Positions 1 to 8,555 are shown, counted from the stretch's first letter. The stretch is 64,000 nucleotides of DNA from Clostridia bacterium (GCA_017558825.1 JAFYTO010000014.1:186001-250000), one strand, 5' to 3'. The notes: generated from the sequence alone by a model not told the origin. A program made the numbers and translations.

Positions 1-289
1 TATTCAACTCTATTTCACTTAAAAATAATGGAAAATATTGAATTTCATTGTTTTTTTTGCTAAAAAAAGAATTTAATGTTAAAAGAAATTCACTGCTTGC
101 GTATTCTTTATTTAAAAGTGTTTTTAGCTGTTGCTTAGAAAATTTTAATTCGCTTATATAATAGTTGCAAAATATGCATAAATCAGAGTAATATATATAG
201 ATTTGTTCGTGAATTTTACTTCTATTTACCCCAATTTTAGTAAAAATTATGATAGCTAAAACCCCTATAATTAACCTTAATATTTGCAT
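1..289 (-). CDS. spoIIIAB: Stage III sporulation protein AB, partial (runs off the left edge)
   Basis: The ATG at 289 opens a frame that stays open to base 1, giving about 96 residues. It starts with a hydrophobic N-terminal segment (MQILRLIIGVLAIIIFTKIG) followed by a charged helical region. The start overlaps the end of spoIIIAA by 13 bases, the order and coupling usual for the spoIIIA operon, whose products form the mother-cell side of the channel feeding the forespore. The call rests mostly on position after spoIIIAA and on the one-helix N-terminus; the diagnostic C-terminal half lies outside the window. The rest of the spoIIIA operon would lie to the left. Confidence 0.6.
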   Translation of the reverse strand, partial: MQILRLIIGVLAIIIFTKIGVNRSKIHEQIYIYYSDLCIFCNYYISELKFSKQQLKTLLNKEYASSEFLLTLNSFFSKKNNEIQYFPLFLSEIELN

Positions 290-1134
290 ATTTCTTTTCC
301 TTTGCCATCAAATATAGTTAATATCCTATTTGAGCCTGTATTTTCAATTAAAACGTAATAATTAAACAAGTTAATTGCCCCACGCATAAAATCTTTATTT
401 AACGCATCGCTTAAACTTTTTGCGTGGATTGTAGCAGTAACGTTTACACCGCTTAAAATAGCCATTATAACGCCGTTTATATCTTCTACACTCATTAACT
501 CATCTGTAATAATAACGTCAGGATTAAGCGTTCTTATTGCCTGATTAAAACCAAAATTCTTGTTGCAATATGTTAAAACGTCAACGTTAGTTCCAACGTC
601 AAAACTAAAACTATCATTAAACGATGCAATTTCATTACGCTCGTCAATTATTATTGTATTTATGTTCTTTTTTTTGTTTAAGCAACGTGAAAAATCTCTA
701 ATAAAAGTAGTTTTACCCACTCCGCTTTTAGATATTACAAGTACGCTTCCGTCATTATATATTTCATTTACAAATTTGCTGGCAAAATTCATAATTTGAT
801 GAGGAAATCTAATGGAAAGCGATGTAAAGTTTTTTATTGTTTGAACACTGTTATTGTTTATAACAAATTCTCCAGAAAGCCCTACTCTTATACCGTTTTC
901 AGTCGTAACGTAACCGCGTTTAATTTGTTCTTCAAATGAATAGATTGATTTTTTGCAAAGATTATAAACTATTTCTTCAATTTCTTCGTGTGTTACCAAC
1001 GTGTTTATATAGTAAAGTTTTCCGTTTTCATTTATACTAATTGGTTTATTTTGCCTAAGCCTAAGTTCATAAACGTTATTAAAATTAACGTGTTTTAACG
1101 CTTTTAAAATTCGGCTTGGCAAATATCTTAACAT
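277..1134 (-). CDS. spoIIIAA: Stage III sporulation protein AA (secretion-type ATPase)
   Basis: A 285-residue P-loop ATPase of the type II/IV secretion ATPase superfamily. The Walker A-like loop SKSGVGKTTF is near residue 137, an acidic strand IIIDERNEIAS near 165, and a second conserved block (NPDVIITDELMS, then SGVNVTATIHAKS) toward the C-terminus. In endospore formers SpoIIIAA is the putative motor of the SpoIIIA-SpoIIQ complex. Its length is slightly below the usual ~300. I see no clear Shine-Dalgarno before the ATG at 1134. The next gene, spoIIIAB, overlaps its end. A sporulation sigma-factor promoter is expected between 1135 and 1190, but I cannot point to a convincing one. Confidence 0.85.
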   Translation of the reverse strand: MLRYLPSRILKALKHVNFNNVYELRLRQNKPISINENGKLYYINTLVTHEEIEEIVYNLCKKSIYSFEEQIKRGYVTTENGIRVGLSGEFVINNNSVQTIKNFTSLSIRFPHQIMNFASKFVNEIYNDGSVLVISKSGVGKTTFIRDFSRCLNKKKNINTIIIDERNEIASFNDSFSFDVGTNVDVLTYCNKNFGFNQAIRTLNPDVIITDELMSVEDINGVIMAILSGVNVTATIHAKSLSDALNKDFMRGAINLFNYYVLIENTGSNRILTIFDGKGKEICKY

Positions 1135-1192
1135 ACTAAATAATATTAAGAATTGTTAGCGTTTAGAACGTATAAGGACAACTTTTTATCAA

Positions 1193-1220
1193 TAAAAAAA
1201 GGTAGGCTATTTGCCTACCT
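1193..1220 (-). terminator. Rho-independent terminator after dxs
   Basis: On the minus strand AGGTAGGC and GCCTACCT form a perfect 8-bp stem around a 5-base loop, followed by a run of T. It lies 21 bases past the dxs stop, so it separates the nahK-like/dxs transcript from spoIIIAA. Confidence 0.85.
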
Positions 1221-1240
1221 AAAATTCTAATTATTTTATC

Positions 1241-3034
1241 TTAAATTAGTAATTTTTTTATATTTTCAAGTGTAAATCCGTTTGAAATTAGTTGACTATG
1301 AATACTTGCGTGGTTAATAAAATCATCTTTAACGGCTACTATGTTAACGTTTGTATTATGGTTGTTTTCCTTATAAAAATTTAATACCATAGCGCCAAAA
1401 CCACCCTGTTTTACGTTTTCTTCTAACGTGATAACGTTTGTGTTTTTAATTTCAAGTAAAATTTTGGCGTCAAGCGGTTTAATAGTTCTTGCGTTTATAA
1501 CGTTTATGTCCTTAACTTCGTTTAATACTTTTAGCGCAAGTTCGTTCATACGTGGTCCTACGGCTAAAATTGTGTTATTTTTACCCTTATTAACGTATTC
1601 CCAACTAAGTTGCTCGTTAATTGTTTCAGTAGTTTCAAGGGCAATTTTTTCGCCGTTAGGATATCGTATGCAAACTGGAGAGTTTAATTTTATTGCTAGT
1701 TCTAGCATAACCTCAAATTCGCTTATGTTTTTAGGTGCAAAAATTGTTAAATTTGGAAGATGTGATAAAAATGAAACGTCAAATAGTCCTTGATGTGTTT
1801 TTCCGTCACTACCAACAAATCCTGCCCTATCTATACATATTACTACGGGTAAATTTTGCATGCAAATATCGTGTAAAATTTGGTCGTAGCCACGTTGCAA
1901 AAAGGTTGAGTATATAAAAACTATTGGTTTTAAACCGCCCTTAGCCATACCACCGGCAAGCGTAATAGAGCATTCTTCTGCTATGCCAACGTCAACAAAA
2001 GAAGATGCGTGAATTTTTGCAAAGTCAGTTAAACCTACACCATCTTTCATTCCAGCGGTAATTGCCACTAAATTAGGCGTTTTTTCCTTTAATTTACACA
2101 TTATTTGGCTAACGTTGTTTGAAAAATAGTTGTTTGACTTTTCTAAATTGGCTGAAACACCGTGAAATTTAGAAGAGTTTTCTTCAGCTTCGTTATAACC
2201 TTTGCCCTTTTTAGTTTTTATATGTAAAAACGTAGCGTTTTTGCTTTGTTTAACGTTGTTTAGTATTTTAATAAGCGTTTTTATATCGTGCCCGTCAAAA
2301 ACACCAACGTATTTTAAGCCTAAACTATCAATAAACGTATTAAGCGTAAGCGAACGCTTTAAAAAAAGTTTAAAGCGCATAAGCATTTTTCCAATAAAGC
2401 ATTTGCCTATGGTTCTACCTAAAAAATTGTTAAATGAGTTGTATTTTTTAGTAGTGGTAACTTTTGATACTACTTTATAAAATGCATTAGTGTTTTTATC
2501 AATAGACATACCGTTATCATTAAAAATAACAATAAAGTCGTTCGGCTTTTTATCTGAATAAGTTATCGCTTCTAAATTTTCGCCGTTAAAAAACGATGCA
2601 TCGCCAACCATATTAACAACGTAATAATTTTGGTTTAAATAATCTCGTGAAAAGCAGTAGCCTAAACTTGCTGAAATAGACGTGCCTGCGTGCCCAGAGG
2701 AAAACGCATCGTAATTACTTTCAAAACTGTCTGGAAAACCGCTAATGCCACCTTCAGTTCTAAGCGTGGAAAAGTTTTTAAATCTATCCGTCAAAATTTT
2801 ATAGGCGTAGGATTGATGACCAACGTCAAATATGATTTTATCTTTATTAAAATCAAAAACGTAAAATAAAGCAACTATAAGGTCAACTGTACCTAAATTA
2901 GACGCTAAATGACCGCCGTTTAATCGCGTGGTTTCTATAATTAAATCACGAAGCTCGTTAGATAGCGTTTTTAACTCGTTAATATTAAGTTTTTTAATAT
3001 CATTACAGTTGTTTATAGTTTCTAAAATTGACAT
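1241..3034 (-). CDS. dxs: 1-deoxy-D-xylulose-5-phosphate synthase
   Basis: A 597-residue thiamin-diphosphate enzyme that condenses pyruvate with glyceraldehyde 3-phosphate, the first step of the MEP isoprenoid pathway. Visible motifs are the N-terminal GGHLASNLG, KIIFDVGHQSYAYKILTDR, the ThDP-binding GDASFFNGENLEA, and the C-terminal transketolase block CIDRAGFVGSDGKTHQGLFD. It is a little shorter than typical DXS (~620), mainly in the central loop. It starts 1 base after the upstream sugar kinase, so the two are translated from one message. The last enzyme of the same pathway, IspH, is also in the window (22442-24472). Confidence 0.95.
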   Translation of the reverse strand: MSILETINNCNDIKKLNINELKTLSNELRDLIIETTRLNGGHLASNLGTVDLIVALFYVFDFNKDKIIFDVGHQSYAYKILTDRFKNFSTLRTEGGISGFPDSFESNYDAFSSGHAGTSISASLGYCFSRDYLNQNYYVVNMVGDASFFNGENLEAITYSDKKPNDFIVIFNDNGMSIDKNTNAFYKVVSKVTTTKKYNSFNNFLGRTIGKCFIGKMLMRFKLFLKRSLTLNTFIDSLGLKYVGVFDGHDIKTLIKILNNVKQSKNATFLHIKTKKGKGYNEAEENSSKFHGVSANLEKSNNYFSNNVSQIMCKLKEKTPNLVAITAGMKDGVGLTDFAKIHASSFVDVGIAEECSITLAGGMAKGGLKPIVFIYSTFLQRGYDQILHDICMQNLPVVICIDRAGFVGSDGKTHQGLFDVSFLSHLPNLTIFAPKNISEFEVMLELAIKLNSPVCIRYPNGEKIALETTETINEQLSWEYVNKGKNNTILAVGPRMNELALKVLNEVKDINVINARTIKPLDAKILLEIKNTNVITLEENVKQGGFGAMVLNFYKENNHNTNVNIVAVKDDFINHASIHSQLISNGFTLENIKKLLI

Positions 3035-3035
3035 A

Positions 3036-4115
3036 TTATTTTACGTATTTATGTATTATTTTATTTATTTCATCCATTTTATTTAAAACGTCATTTGCTA
3101 GTGCAAGTTGACAACGTGCTCTAACTAAATTGTGAGTTTCGTGCTTAACTTTAAAATAAACGTTACCTTTTAAATGGTCTTCTAAGAACCTAGAAGCAAG
3201 TTCAAGAGTTATAATAAATACGCTTAAACCAAGGGTTTCAATTTCCTTTGGCTCTAAAATAAGACTCATTTTTTTAAGGTAACCTCTTGCAAACGCCTCA
3301 AATTTTTCCAGGTTGAAATATACTTTTGAAATATCTTCTTCGTCATCGGCAGTAGAAGAACAAATCGAGCGTGCACTGTCAGCAAAATCATAGGCTGTAA
3401 TTCCAGGCATAATTGTGTCAAGGTCGATAACTGCAAGAGCTTTAAGAGTTTCTTTATGGAAAACAACGTTATTACTGCGAGTGTCGTTATGGGTAACTCT
3501 AAGCGGAAGTTTGCCTTTTTCAATTAAATCTACGAGAGTTGAAGCTAATTTTTTATGTGAAAGTATATAGTCAATTTCTTTTTTAGTTTCAATTTTTTTA
3601 GATTTTGTTGAAATTGCTATAGTTTTTTCTAAATCTTCTATGCGCTTTTTTGTATTATGGAAATTTGGTATAGTTTCATGTAGAATTGCGGTGTCAAAAT
3701 TGCGTAAAGTATATATAAATTCACCAAAGGCATTACCAGCCTCTTCAATTACAAACAAGTTGTCAGTACTATCAAAGGTTGTGCAATTTATGTATAATGT
3801 TGAACGCCAAAAGTTGCCATTTTCATCAACAACAAACGGAATGCCATCTACAGTCTTATTAAAAACCAAATTGTAAAGTGAATATTTATCTTTGTGTTTT
3901 TCAATATAGTCAGTTACGTTAACTATATTCGCCATAACCTTAAAAGGTTCCTTAAAAACGAATTTGTTAATATTTTGAAGTAAGTATTCATAACGCTTAT
4001 CTCCGTCAACACAGTTAACTTTATACGTTGTGTTAATATTACCACCTTTTAAAACTTCAAAATCAACAAGCTCGCCTTTTAATTGAAGTGCTTTGCAAAT
4101 TGCGCTTAAATCCAT
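3036..4115 (-). CDS. APH-fold sugar kinase, N-acetylhexosamine 1-kinase-like
   Basis: 359 residues with the aminoglycoside-phosphotransferase/choline-kinase fold. The glycine-poor N-lobe loop GGNINTTYKV (about 24-33), the catalytic loop LRVTHNDTRSNNVVF, and the metal-binding VIDLDTIMPG followed by YDFADS are all clear. The block THNDT..NN..., IDLDTIMPG, FLEDHLKGNVYF, HNLVRAR closely recalls bifidobacterial NahK, which phosphorylates GlcNAc/GalNAc at C1. A Shine-Dalgarno AAAGGG precedes the start and a 17-spaced promoter lies upstream. It is co-transcribed with dxs. Substrate is inferred; a homoserine- or choline-type kinase is less likely from these motifs. A class II galT, the usual partner of NahK, lies at 32232-33785. 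Confidence 0.75.
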   Translation of the reverse strand: MDLSAICKALQLKGELVDFEVLKGGNINTTYKVNCVDGDKRYEYLLQNINKFVFKEPFKVMANIVNVTDYIEKHKDKYSLYNLVFNKTVDGIPFVVDENGNFWRSTLYINCTTFDSTDNLFVIEEAGNAFGEFIYTLRNFDTAILHETIPNFHNTKKRIEDLEKTIAISTKSKKIETKKEIDYILSHKKLASTLVDLIEKGKLPLRVTHNDTRSNNVVFHKETLKALAVIDLDTIMPGITAYDFADSARSICSSTADDEEDISKVYFNLEKFEAFARGYLKKMSLILEPKEIETLGLSVFIITLELASRFLEDHLKGNVYFKVKHETHNLVRARCQLALANDVLNKMDEINKIIHKYVK

Positions 4116-4161
4116 AAAACTACCCTTTTGTGTGAATTTGTATTTATATTAATACTTATAT

Positions 4162-4190
4162 ATTATACTTTAATAATTTAATAAAATCAA
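4162..4190 (-). promoter_or_regulatory. Promoter of the sugar-kinase/dxs operon
   Basis: Minus strand: -35 TTGATT (4185-4190), 17-base spacer, -10 TATAAT (4162-4167), about 45 bases before the kinase ATG. Confidence 0.7.
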
Positions 4191-4225
4191 TACAAAATTA
4201 AATTTTTACTTAATAATATAAAAAA

Positions 4226-4262
4226 ACCGCCTTAAAACGACTTGTTTTTCGCTTAAGACGGT
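4226..4262 (-). terminator. Terminator after the amino-acid permease
   Basis: Imperfect stem of ACCG(C/T)CTTAA arms with one mismatch, followed on the minus strand by seven T. It lies 24 bases past the permease stop. Confidence 0.75.
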
Positions 4263-4285
4263 CTATTTTTAATGCAAATATATTA

Positions 4286-5812
4286 TTATTCTTCAGTTTT
4301 TAATGTTTCTACTTTATTCTTCTTTTTTTTAATAATTTTTTTGAAATCTTTAGAGAATAAGAAGCCAACACCCATAATTACTGCGTAAATGATAAGGTAG
4401 AATAATACAGGGAAAGAGAACTTACCTTCTGCTTGTGCTTTTAAGAAAGGAGTAATACCATGTGCATAAACTGCAACGAATACTAAGAATAAGCATGAAA
4501 CAATTGCAAGTATTGGAAGAACAAATCTCTTAAATACGCCAAGGTCTTTTTCTTTAATAATCCACATAACAAGCATAGGAATATACATACCGTAAATTGT
4601 TATAATTGGAAGTTCAGAACTATCAAAACTGAATAAACCAAACCAAGGAGTACCATTATTCATAATTTCATATTTAATTAATTTATCAGTTATTGGGTCA
4701 TAAATAGGTGTCCAGTTTGCAGTATTGAGGTTTGCACCATAGAAATATAAAAGCCAAATTGCACAAACTAATAAGCCAAAGATAGATGAGTTAGTTGGCA
4801 TATTTGTTGAAGCGTCAATTTGTTTAAACATTTCAGGTTTAGGCCCTTCGTTTCTTGTGGCAATAGAATACATACCACGTGTACAACCAACCATTAAGCC
4901 ATTAAGCGTTCCAAGGCAAGAAATAACGACAAATAGTGACAAGATAGCGCCGCCAACTGCACCAAAAATATTTGTAAAAGCAGTTGTAGCGCCTTTACCA
5001 ATTAAAGTGCCAACATCTGCCCCACCAGCAACACCAATATTGTAAAGAATATAAATAGCAACAACGATTATAGAACCTAATAAAAGAGCAAGTGGCAAGT
5101 TTCTTTTAGCGTTTTTAATTTCACTATTGATAGAAGTTGCAATAATCCAACCTTCGTAAGCAAATGCAGTTGCGCAAACGCCTGCAAAAAGTTCAGGACC
5201 ACCGGCAGATTTTGGGTCGACTTTGTCAAGTATAATGTCGACGTTGCCTGCAAAGTTGTCAGTTAACGTTCCAGTAGCAAAGCCTGCTATAACGCCAACA
5301 ATTGCCATTAAAAGAAGTGGAATAAGTTTAATGACAGTTGTTGAAACTTGGAAATAACCAGCAATCTTTGGAGAGAAAGTGTTAAGTACATATGAACCAA
5401 TAAGAAAGAAACCAGCAAGAGCTAAAACTTGAGGACCAGCCAAATTCCAACCAATAAGTTCACCAAAATATCTTGCAGAAACCCATGCTAAAACGGAAGT
5501 CATTGCAGGATAGTAAATAGTAGTTGCAAACCAACCAACGTAATAAGCGTATCTACTACCACAAGTTTCTTCAGCATAGTCAACTACGCCGTTTACTTTT
5601 GAATATTTAGTAGCCATAACAGCAAATTGCGATGCACAAATTACCATTACTATACCACCGATTGCCCAAGCAAGAACACTGAACCAAACGTTACCCTTTG
5701 TTGCTTCAAGTATGTTTTGTGCTTTAAAGAAAATACCAGAGCCAATAACAATACCAACAACCATACATATAGCCGTTATAAGACCATATTTTTTTGTAAG
5801 TTTATTTTCCAT
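4286..5812 (-). CDS. APC-superfamily amino-acid permease
   Basis: 508 residues with about 12 hydrophobic segments. The N-terminus carries the APC signature GIVIGSGIFFKAQNIL in helix 1, and ATAFAYEGWIIATSINSEIKN in helix 6 is the usual substrate-site region. The family carries out amino-acid/H+ symport or exchange in the cytoplasmic membrane; the layout is closest to the L-type/serine-threonine exchanger branch, but substrate cannot be read off. The tail is lysine-rich (KKIIKKKKNK) and cytoplasmic. AGGAGG stands upstream of the ATG. It is monocistronic, with its own promoter (5861-5889) and terminator (4226-4262). Confidence 0.85.
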   Translation of the reverse strand: MENKLTKKYGLITAICMVVGIVIGSGIFFKAQNILEATKGNVWFSVLAWAIGGIVMVICASQFAVMATKYSKVNGVVDYAEETCGSRYAYYVGWFATTIYYPAMTSVLAWVSARYFGELIGWNLAGPQVLALAGFFLIGSYVLNTFSPKIAGYFQVSTTVIKLIPLLLMAIVGVIAGFATGTLTDNFAGNVDIILDKVDPKSAGGPELFAGVCATAFAYEGWIIATSINSEIKNAKRNLPLALLLGSIIVVAIYILYNIGVAGGADVGTLIGKGATTAFTNIFGAVGGAILSLFVVISCLGTLNGLMVGCTRGMYSIATRNEGPKPEMFKQIDASTNMPTNSSIFGLLVCAIWLLYFYGANLNTANWTPIYDPITDKLIKYEIMNNGTPWFGLFSFDSSELPIITIYGMYIPMLVMWIIKEKDLGVFKRFVLPILAIVSCLFLVFVAVYAHGITPFLKAQAEGKFSFPVLFYLIIYAVIMGVGFLFSKDFKKIIKKKKNKVETLKTEE

Positions 5813-5860
5813 AAATTACAATTCCTCCTAATTTGTTTTGCATTTTACAAAACTTTATTT

Positions 5861-5889
5861 ATTATATCATAATAAAATTTATATTGCAA
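5861..5889 (-). promoter_or_regulatory. Promoter of the amino-acid permease gene
   Basis: Minus strand: -35 TTGCAA (5884-5889), 17-base spacer, -10 TATAAT (5861-5866). The leader soon forms a possible GTTTTG/CAAAAC hairpin before the AGGAGG. Confidence 0.75.
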
Positions 5890-5938
5890 TACATAAATAA
5901 AAAAAATATAAATACTACAGTTGTTAAATTTATAATTT

Positions 5939-6631
5939 CTATTTTTGTCGTTTTAACCTACATATTAAATTTTGAAATAAATAGCCTACAATTAAAATGA
6001 GCGTTAAACCGCTAAAATAGATTAATGCGGAAATATATGAATTTTCAACTAAAATATTATTGTATATATTGTGTTTACCGTTTAATGATAAGCCAAAAAA
6101 CGAAGTGTCAAAATAAATATTTAATAAAAGCATTAAAATTGCAACGAATATTATAATTGAACCGCCTATTACAACTTCCCTTTTGTTAAATTCAATTTGC
6201 TTACTTCTTATAAAATAGATGCCTAACAATGAAAGTGTTAGGTGTGATATATGGTCAAATATAAAATGAACGTGAAAAGCGTATTTAATAGATGAAAAAT
6301 AGGTGCAATTAACAATAGTTGCTCCTAGCATGCCAAGCGACAGTAACGAAATTAAAGCAATATAATATTTTTTTATTTTTTTTGGTAAAATAAAAATTAA
6401 CGGCAATGTAAAAAACATGAACGGACTAACGTTGGCTGTTGGCAATGTATTTTGAAAGTTCCAGTCGTAAAAGCCTACGTCAAAGTACACTGTTAACACA
6501 AGTAACAAGTAAAAACCGTAAATTATTAAAAATAATATAAAATTTGTTAGTTTTACGTTTTTCATTTTATTCATATATAATATGACTAAAACGTACGTAA
6601 TTAACATAGGGATTAATGTTAACAAATACAT
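5939..6631 (-). CDS. Polytopic membrane protein, possibly YwaF/TMEM164-like
   Basis: 230 residues with about six predicted transmembrane helices and short basic loops, ending in a KR-rich tail. One loop/helix contains FHVHFIFDHISHLTLS, rich in His, and another LPTANVSPFMFFTLPL. The general plan recalls the YwaF/TIGR02206 family (TMEM164-like), but I do not see that family's LPLHLC hallmark, so the assignment is weak. It starts 30 bases after the TIR-methyltransferase stop and has no promoter of its own that I can see, so the two genes probably form one operon. A membrane protein paired with a TIR gene would fit a defence module, but this is inference. Confidence 0.6.
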   Translation of the reverse strand: MYLLTLIPMLITYVLVILYMNKMKNVKLTNFILFLIIYGFYLLLVLTVYFDVGFYDWNFQNTLPTANVSPFMFFTLPLIFILPKKIKKYYIALISLLSLGMLGATIVNCTYFSSIKYAFHVHFIFDHISHLTLSLLGIYFIRSKQIEFNKREVVIGGSIIIFVAILMLLLNIYFDTSFFGLSLNGKHNIYNNILVENSYISALIYFSGLTLILIVGYLFQNLICRLKRQK

Positions 6632-6661
6632 TCTTCTTACTCTAAATAAACTTATAGCATT

Positions 6662-8044
6662 TTACTTCTTTTTTGCAACTGATACGAGCATTGTTTCTCC
6701 ATACCAAAATGCAGGGCTACCAAAAACTTCTTGCAATTTATCAAGAGCGTAAGTCATCCACTCTAATTCGTTTTTAGCCTCAATACTATAAGGGTCTTTT
6801 TCAAGCGCTTTTTTATAATACATAGTTCTTAATGAAAATCTCATTTTGTATAAGTTTATACGTTCATCGTAATCCATACCCGAAGTAGTTATAAACGTGC
6901 CGAACATTTTAACGTCTTTATACCCTGTAGTTTCAAGAAAGTATGGCATTTTTCTACCAATAAATCTATCATCAATACCGGGTGCCTTTAAATATCTTTC
7001 GCATATTTTTTTAAGTAGGCCATCGTCACCGTAAGTCAAATAAGTTCCTTCATCGGATTGTCTAAAAATAACGTAGCCATCGTCACTTAAACAACAACGT
7101 AAATTTCTCAAAGTTTTTATAGGGTCTTTTACATGTTGAAGAATATATGCACCAAAACAAATATCGAACTTTTTAATACCATATTTATCCATGATAATTT
7201 CAATTTCTTCATCAAAATTTTCAGATAACAGGTCTAAACACTCGTAATGAGCGTTAGGGTCATCGTTAAGTTCGCGTGCTTTATTAATAACAGGCTCTAA
7301 AATATCAACACCTACAATAACCTTGTTAGGAAAATCTTTAAACCTATCTCTACCAACAACGCCGTAACCACAGCCAACGTCTAAAATATAAATTTTATCT
7401 TTATAATTAAGTTGTTCTTTAACGTAGTTAACGCCAGGCATATCGCAAGGGCGCAATGATTCGCCTTGAAGTTTTAAGCGTTTATATTCTCCCGCAAACG
7501 AAGAATCATAATACGAAGCAGTTTTTTTCTTAAATTCAATATTGTTTGAATTATTCAAAGTGTTATTTTGCAGTGTTTGCTCAATTTTTGGCGCTTGCGT
7601 TGCATTTAATTTTTTATTTAATGCATTTATAATAAAATCGCCTATGGTTTCAACGGATGTTGAATTTATATTGAACGATTGATAGTGGCGAATTGCAGTA
7701 GGAACGTCTGAAAGTTGCATTTCTCCTAAGTATGTAATAATAGAACCATCAACGATGTTAGTGAGTATGTTTTGTTGATAAGTATGCCATTCGTATTTAC
7801 ACCATTTTGACGTTAAATATTCTTGCTTACTTGCAATTACTACCATTAAGGTCACTTCATCTAAAGCATCGTCAATAACTTCTTTATACGCAGCCTCGCC
7901 AAATTCAAGCAAGGACATATTACTATAAAAAGTATTAATGCCCTTTTCAGTTAAGTATTTATATAATCTTTCGCTAAGAAATTTATCGTTAGTAAATTCA
8001 TTATTTTCAGTATTTTTAAATGAGATAAATACTTGATAATTCAT
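6662..8044 (-). CDS. TIR domain fused to a class I SAM-dependent methyltransferase
   Basis: 460 residues in two domains. Residues 1-145 are a TIR domain: YQVFISFKNTE (strand A), a helix around 50-62, MVVIASKQEYLTSKWCKYEW with Glu85 at the position of the catalytic glutamate of NAD-cleaving TIRs. Residues 150-175 are an Asn/Lys-rich linker. Residues 176-460 are a Rossmann methyltransferase: motif I ILDVGCGYGVVG (220-231), VGVDILEPVINKARE (244-258), FDICFGAYILQHVKDPI (293-309), DDGYVIFRQSDEG. TIR domains act in NAD+-consuming immunity or in scaffolding; the methyltransferase substrate is unknown. GGAG precedes the ATG, and a promoter is at 8141-8169. The downstream membrane-protein gene is likely co-transcribed. 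It is not a recognised restriction or rRNA methylase. Confidence 0.85.
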   Translation of the reverse strand: MNYQVFISFKNTENNEFTNDKFLSERLYKYLTEKGINTFYSNMSLLEFGEAAYKEVIDDALDEVTLMVVIASKQEYLTSKWCKYEWHTYQQNILTNIVDGSIITYLGEMQLSDVPTAIRHYQSFNINSTSVETIGDFIINALNKKLNATQAPKIEQTLQNNTLNNSNNIEFKKKTASYYDSSFAGEYKRLKLQGESLRPCDMPGVNYVKEQLNYKDKIYILDVGCGYGVVGRDRFKDFPNKVIVGVDILEPVINKARELNDDPNAHYECLDLLSENFDEEIEIIMDKYGIKKFDICFGAYILQHVKDPIKTLRNLRCCLSDDGYVIFRQSDEGTYLTYGDDGLLKKICERYLKAPGIDDRFIGRKMPYFLETTGYKDVKMFGTFITTSGMDYDERINLYKMRFSLRTMYYKKALEKDPYSIEAKNELEWMTYALDKLQEVFGSPAFWYGETMLVSVAKKK

Positions 8045-8140
8045 ATGTACTCCAAAATTAAACGTTTTATTAAATGATATCTTAATTTTTAAAAATTTAT
8101 TGAGATTTAGACTTTAAAATATCTATAGTAATACTTTATA

Positions 8141-8169
8141 ATTATAGCATAAGCAAAATTGTTTAGCAA
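8141..8169 (-). promoter_or_regulatory. Promoter of the TIR-methyltransferase operon
   Basis: Minus strand: -35 TTGCTA (8164-8169), 17-base spacer, -10 TATAAT (8141-8146). The leader to the ATG at 8044 is about 90 bases. The promoter sits less than 30 bases from the end of repeat unit A. Confidence 0.75.
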
Positions 8170-8196
8170 GTGTAAATTTTAATAATCTATTCAAGG

Positions 8197-8393
8197 TGGC
8201 TATGAGCGATAGATTTACTCCGTTTCGCGATACTATATTATAACGCCTAGGTAGCAAACAGTTGGAGAGCGTTGTTTGTTGGCAATCATAATAAAAAACT
8301 TTTTAAGTTGCCAATACCCACTGTTTAAATCTATAAAAATCTCTATAATGCAAAAACACTACCCAAACTTTGTAGTTTAGATAGTGTTTTTGA
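8197..8393. repeat. Structured tandem repeat, unit A (diverged copy)
   Basis: A 197-base unit aligned end to end with unit B. It begins with a decayed version of the tRNA-Ser 3' end (18 of 25 positions match the start of B). Predicted pairings on the plus strand: P1 ATAGATTT/AAATCTAT (8209-8216/8327-8334), P3 GGTA/TACC (8250-8253/8315-8318), P4 CAAACA/TGTTTG (8255-8260/8273-8278), P5 TTGGCAAT/GTTGCCAA (8279-8286/8307-8314), then a terminal hairpin at 8352-8391. Sequence shared with B includes ACGCCT(A/G)GGTAGCAAA and TTTGTTGGCAA. No reading frame. Which strand is functional is unknown. Confidence 0.8.
8352..8391. terminator. Hairpin at the end of unit A (terminator-like, bidirectional)
   Basis: AAAAACACTA pairs with TAGTGTTTTT, then a 3x3 internal loop, then AAACT pairs with AGTTT around TTGT. 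A-run and T-run on the two sides allow termination in either direction. It takes the same place in unit A that 8556-8589 takes in unit B, although the stem sequence differs. Confidence 0.75.
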
Positions 8394-8414
8394 TGGCGGA
8401 GGGCGAGGGATTCG
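8394..8414. repeat. 21-bp direct copy of the tRNA-Ser 3' end (att-like)
   Basis: Perfect 21-base match to 8592-8612. Read on the minus strand it covers the 3' part of the T loop, the T-stem and acceptor 3' strands, the discriminator and CCA, which is the segment integrases commonly use as attachment core at tRNA genes. The two copies bracket unit B exactly. A degenerate third copy starts at 8197. Confidence 0.8.
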
Positions 8415-8555
8415 CTCCGTAAAACAAAGTTTTACTATCACGCCTGGGTAGCAAATAGTGGGTGTCCACTATTTGTTGGCAACCATATTTAAAGTATAAT
8501 CTTTTAGGTTGCCAATTCCTACCCGTTCAAATCCCTCATAAACTCACACAAAACA

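Noticed and set aside
560-799. Plus-strand frames lying opposite spoIIIAA, dxs, mutS, rny and other minus-strand genes
   Set aside because: They mirror well-supported genes, lack ribosome sites and show no recognisable protein motifs.
8045-8196. A hidden short gene between the TIR gene and unit A
   Set aside because: No frame with start and ribosome site; the stretch is the promoter and leader of the TIR operon.
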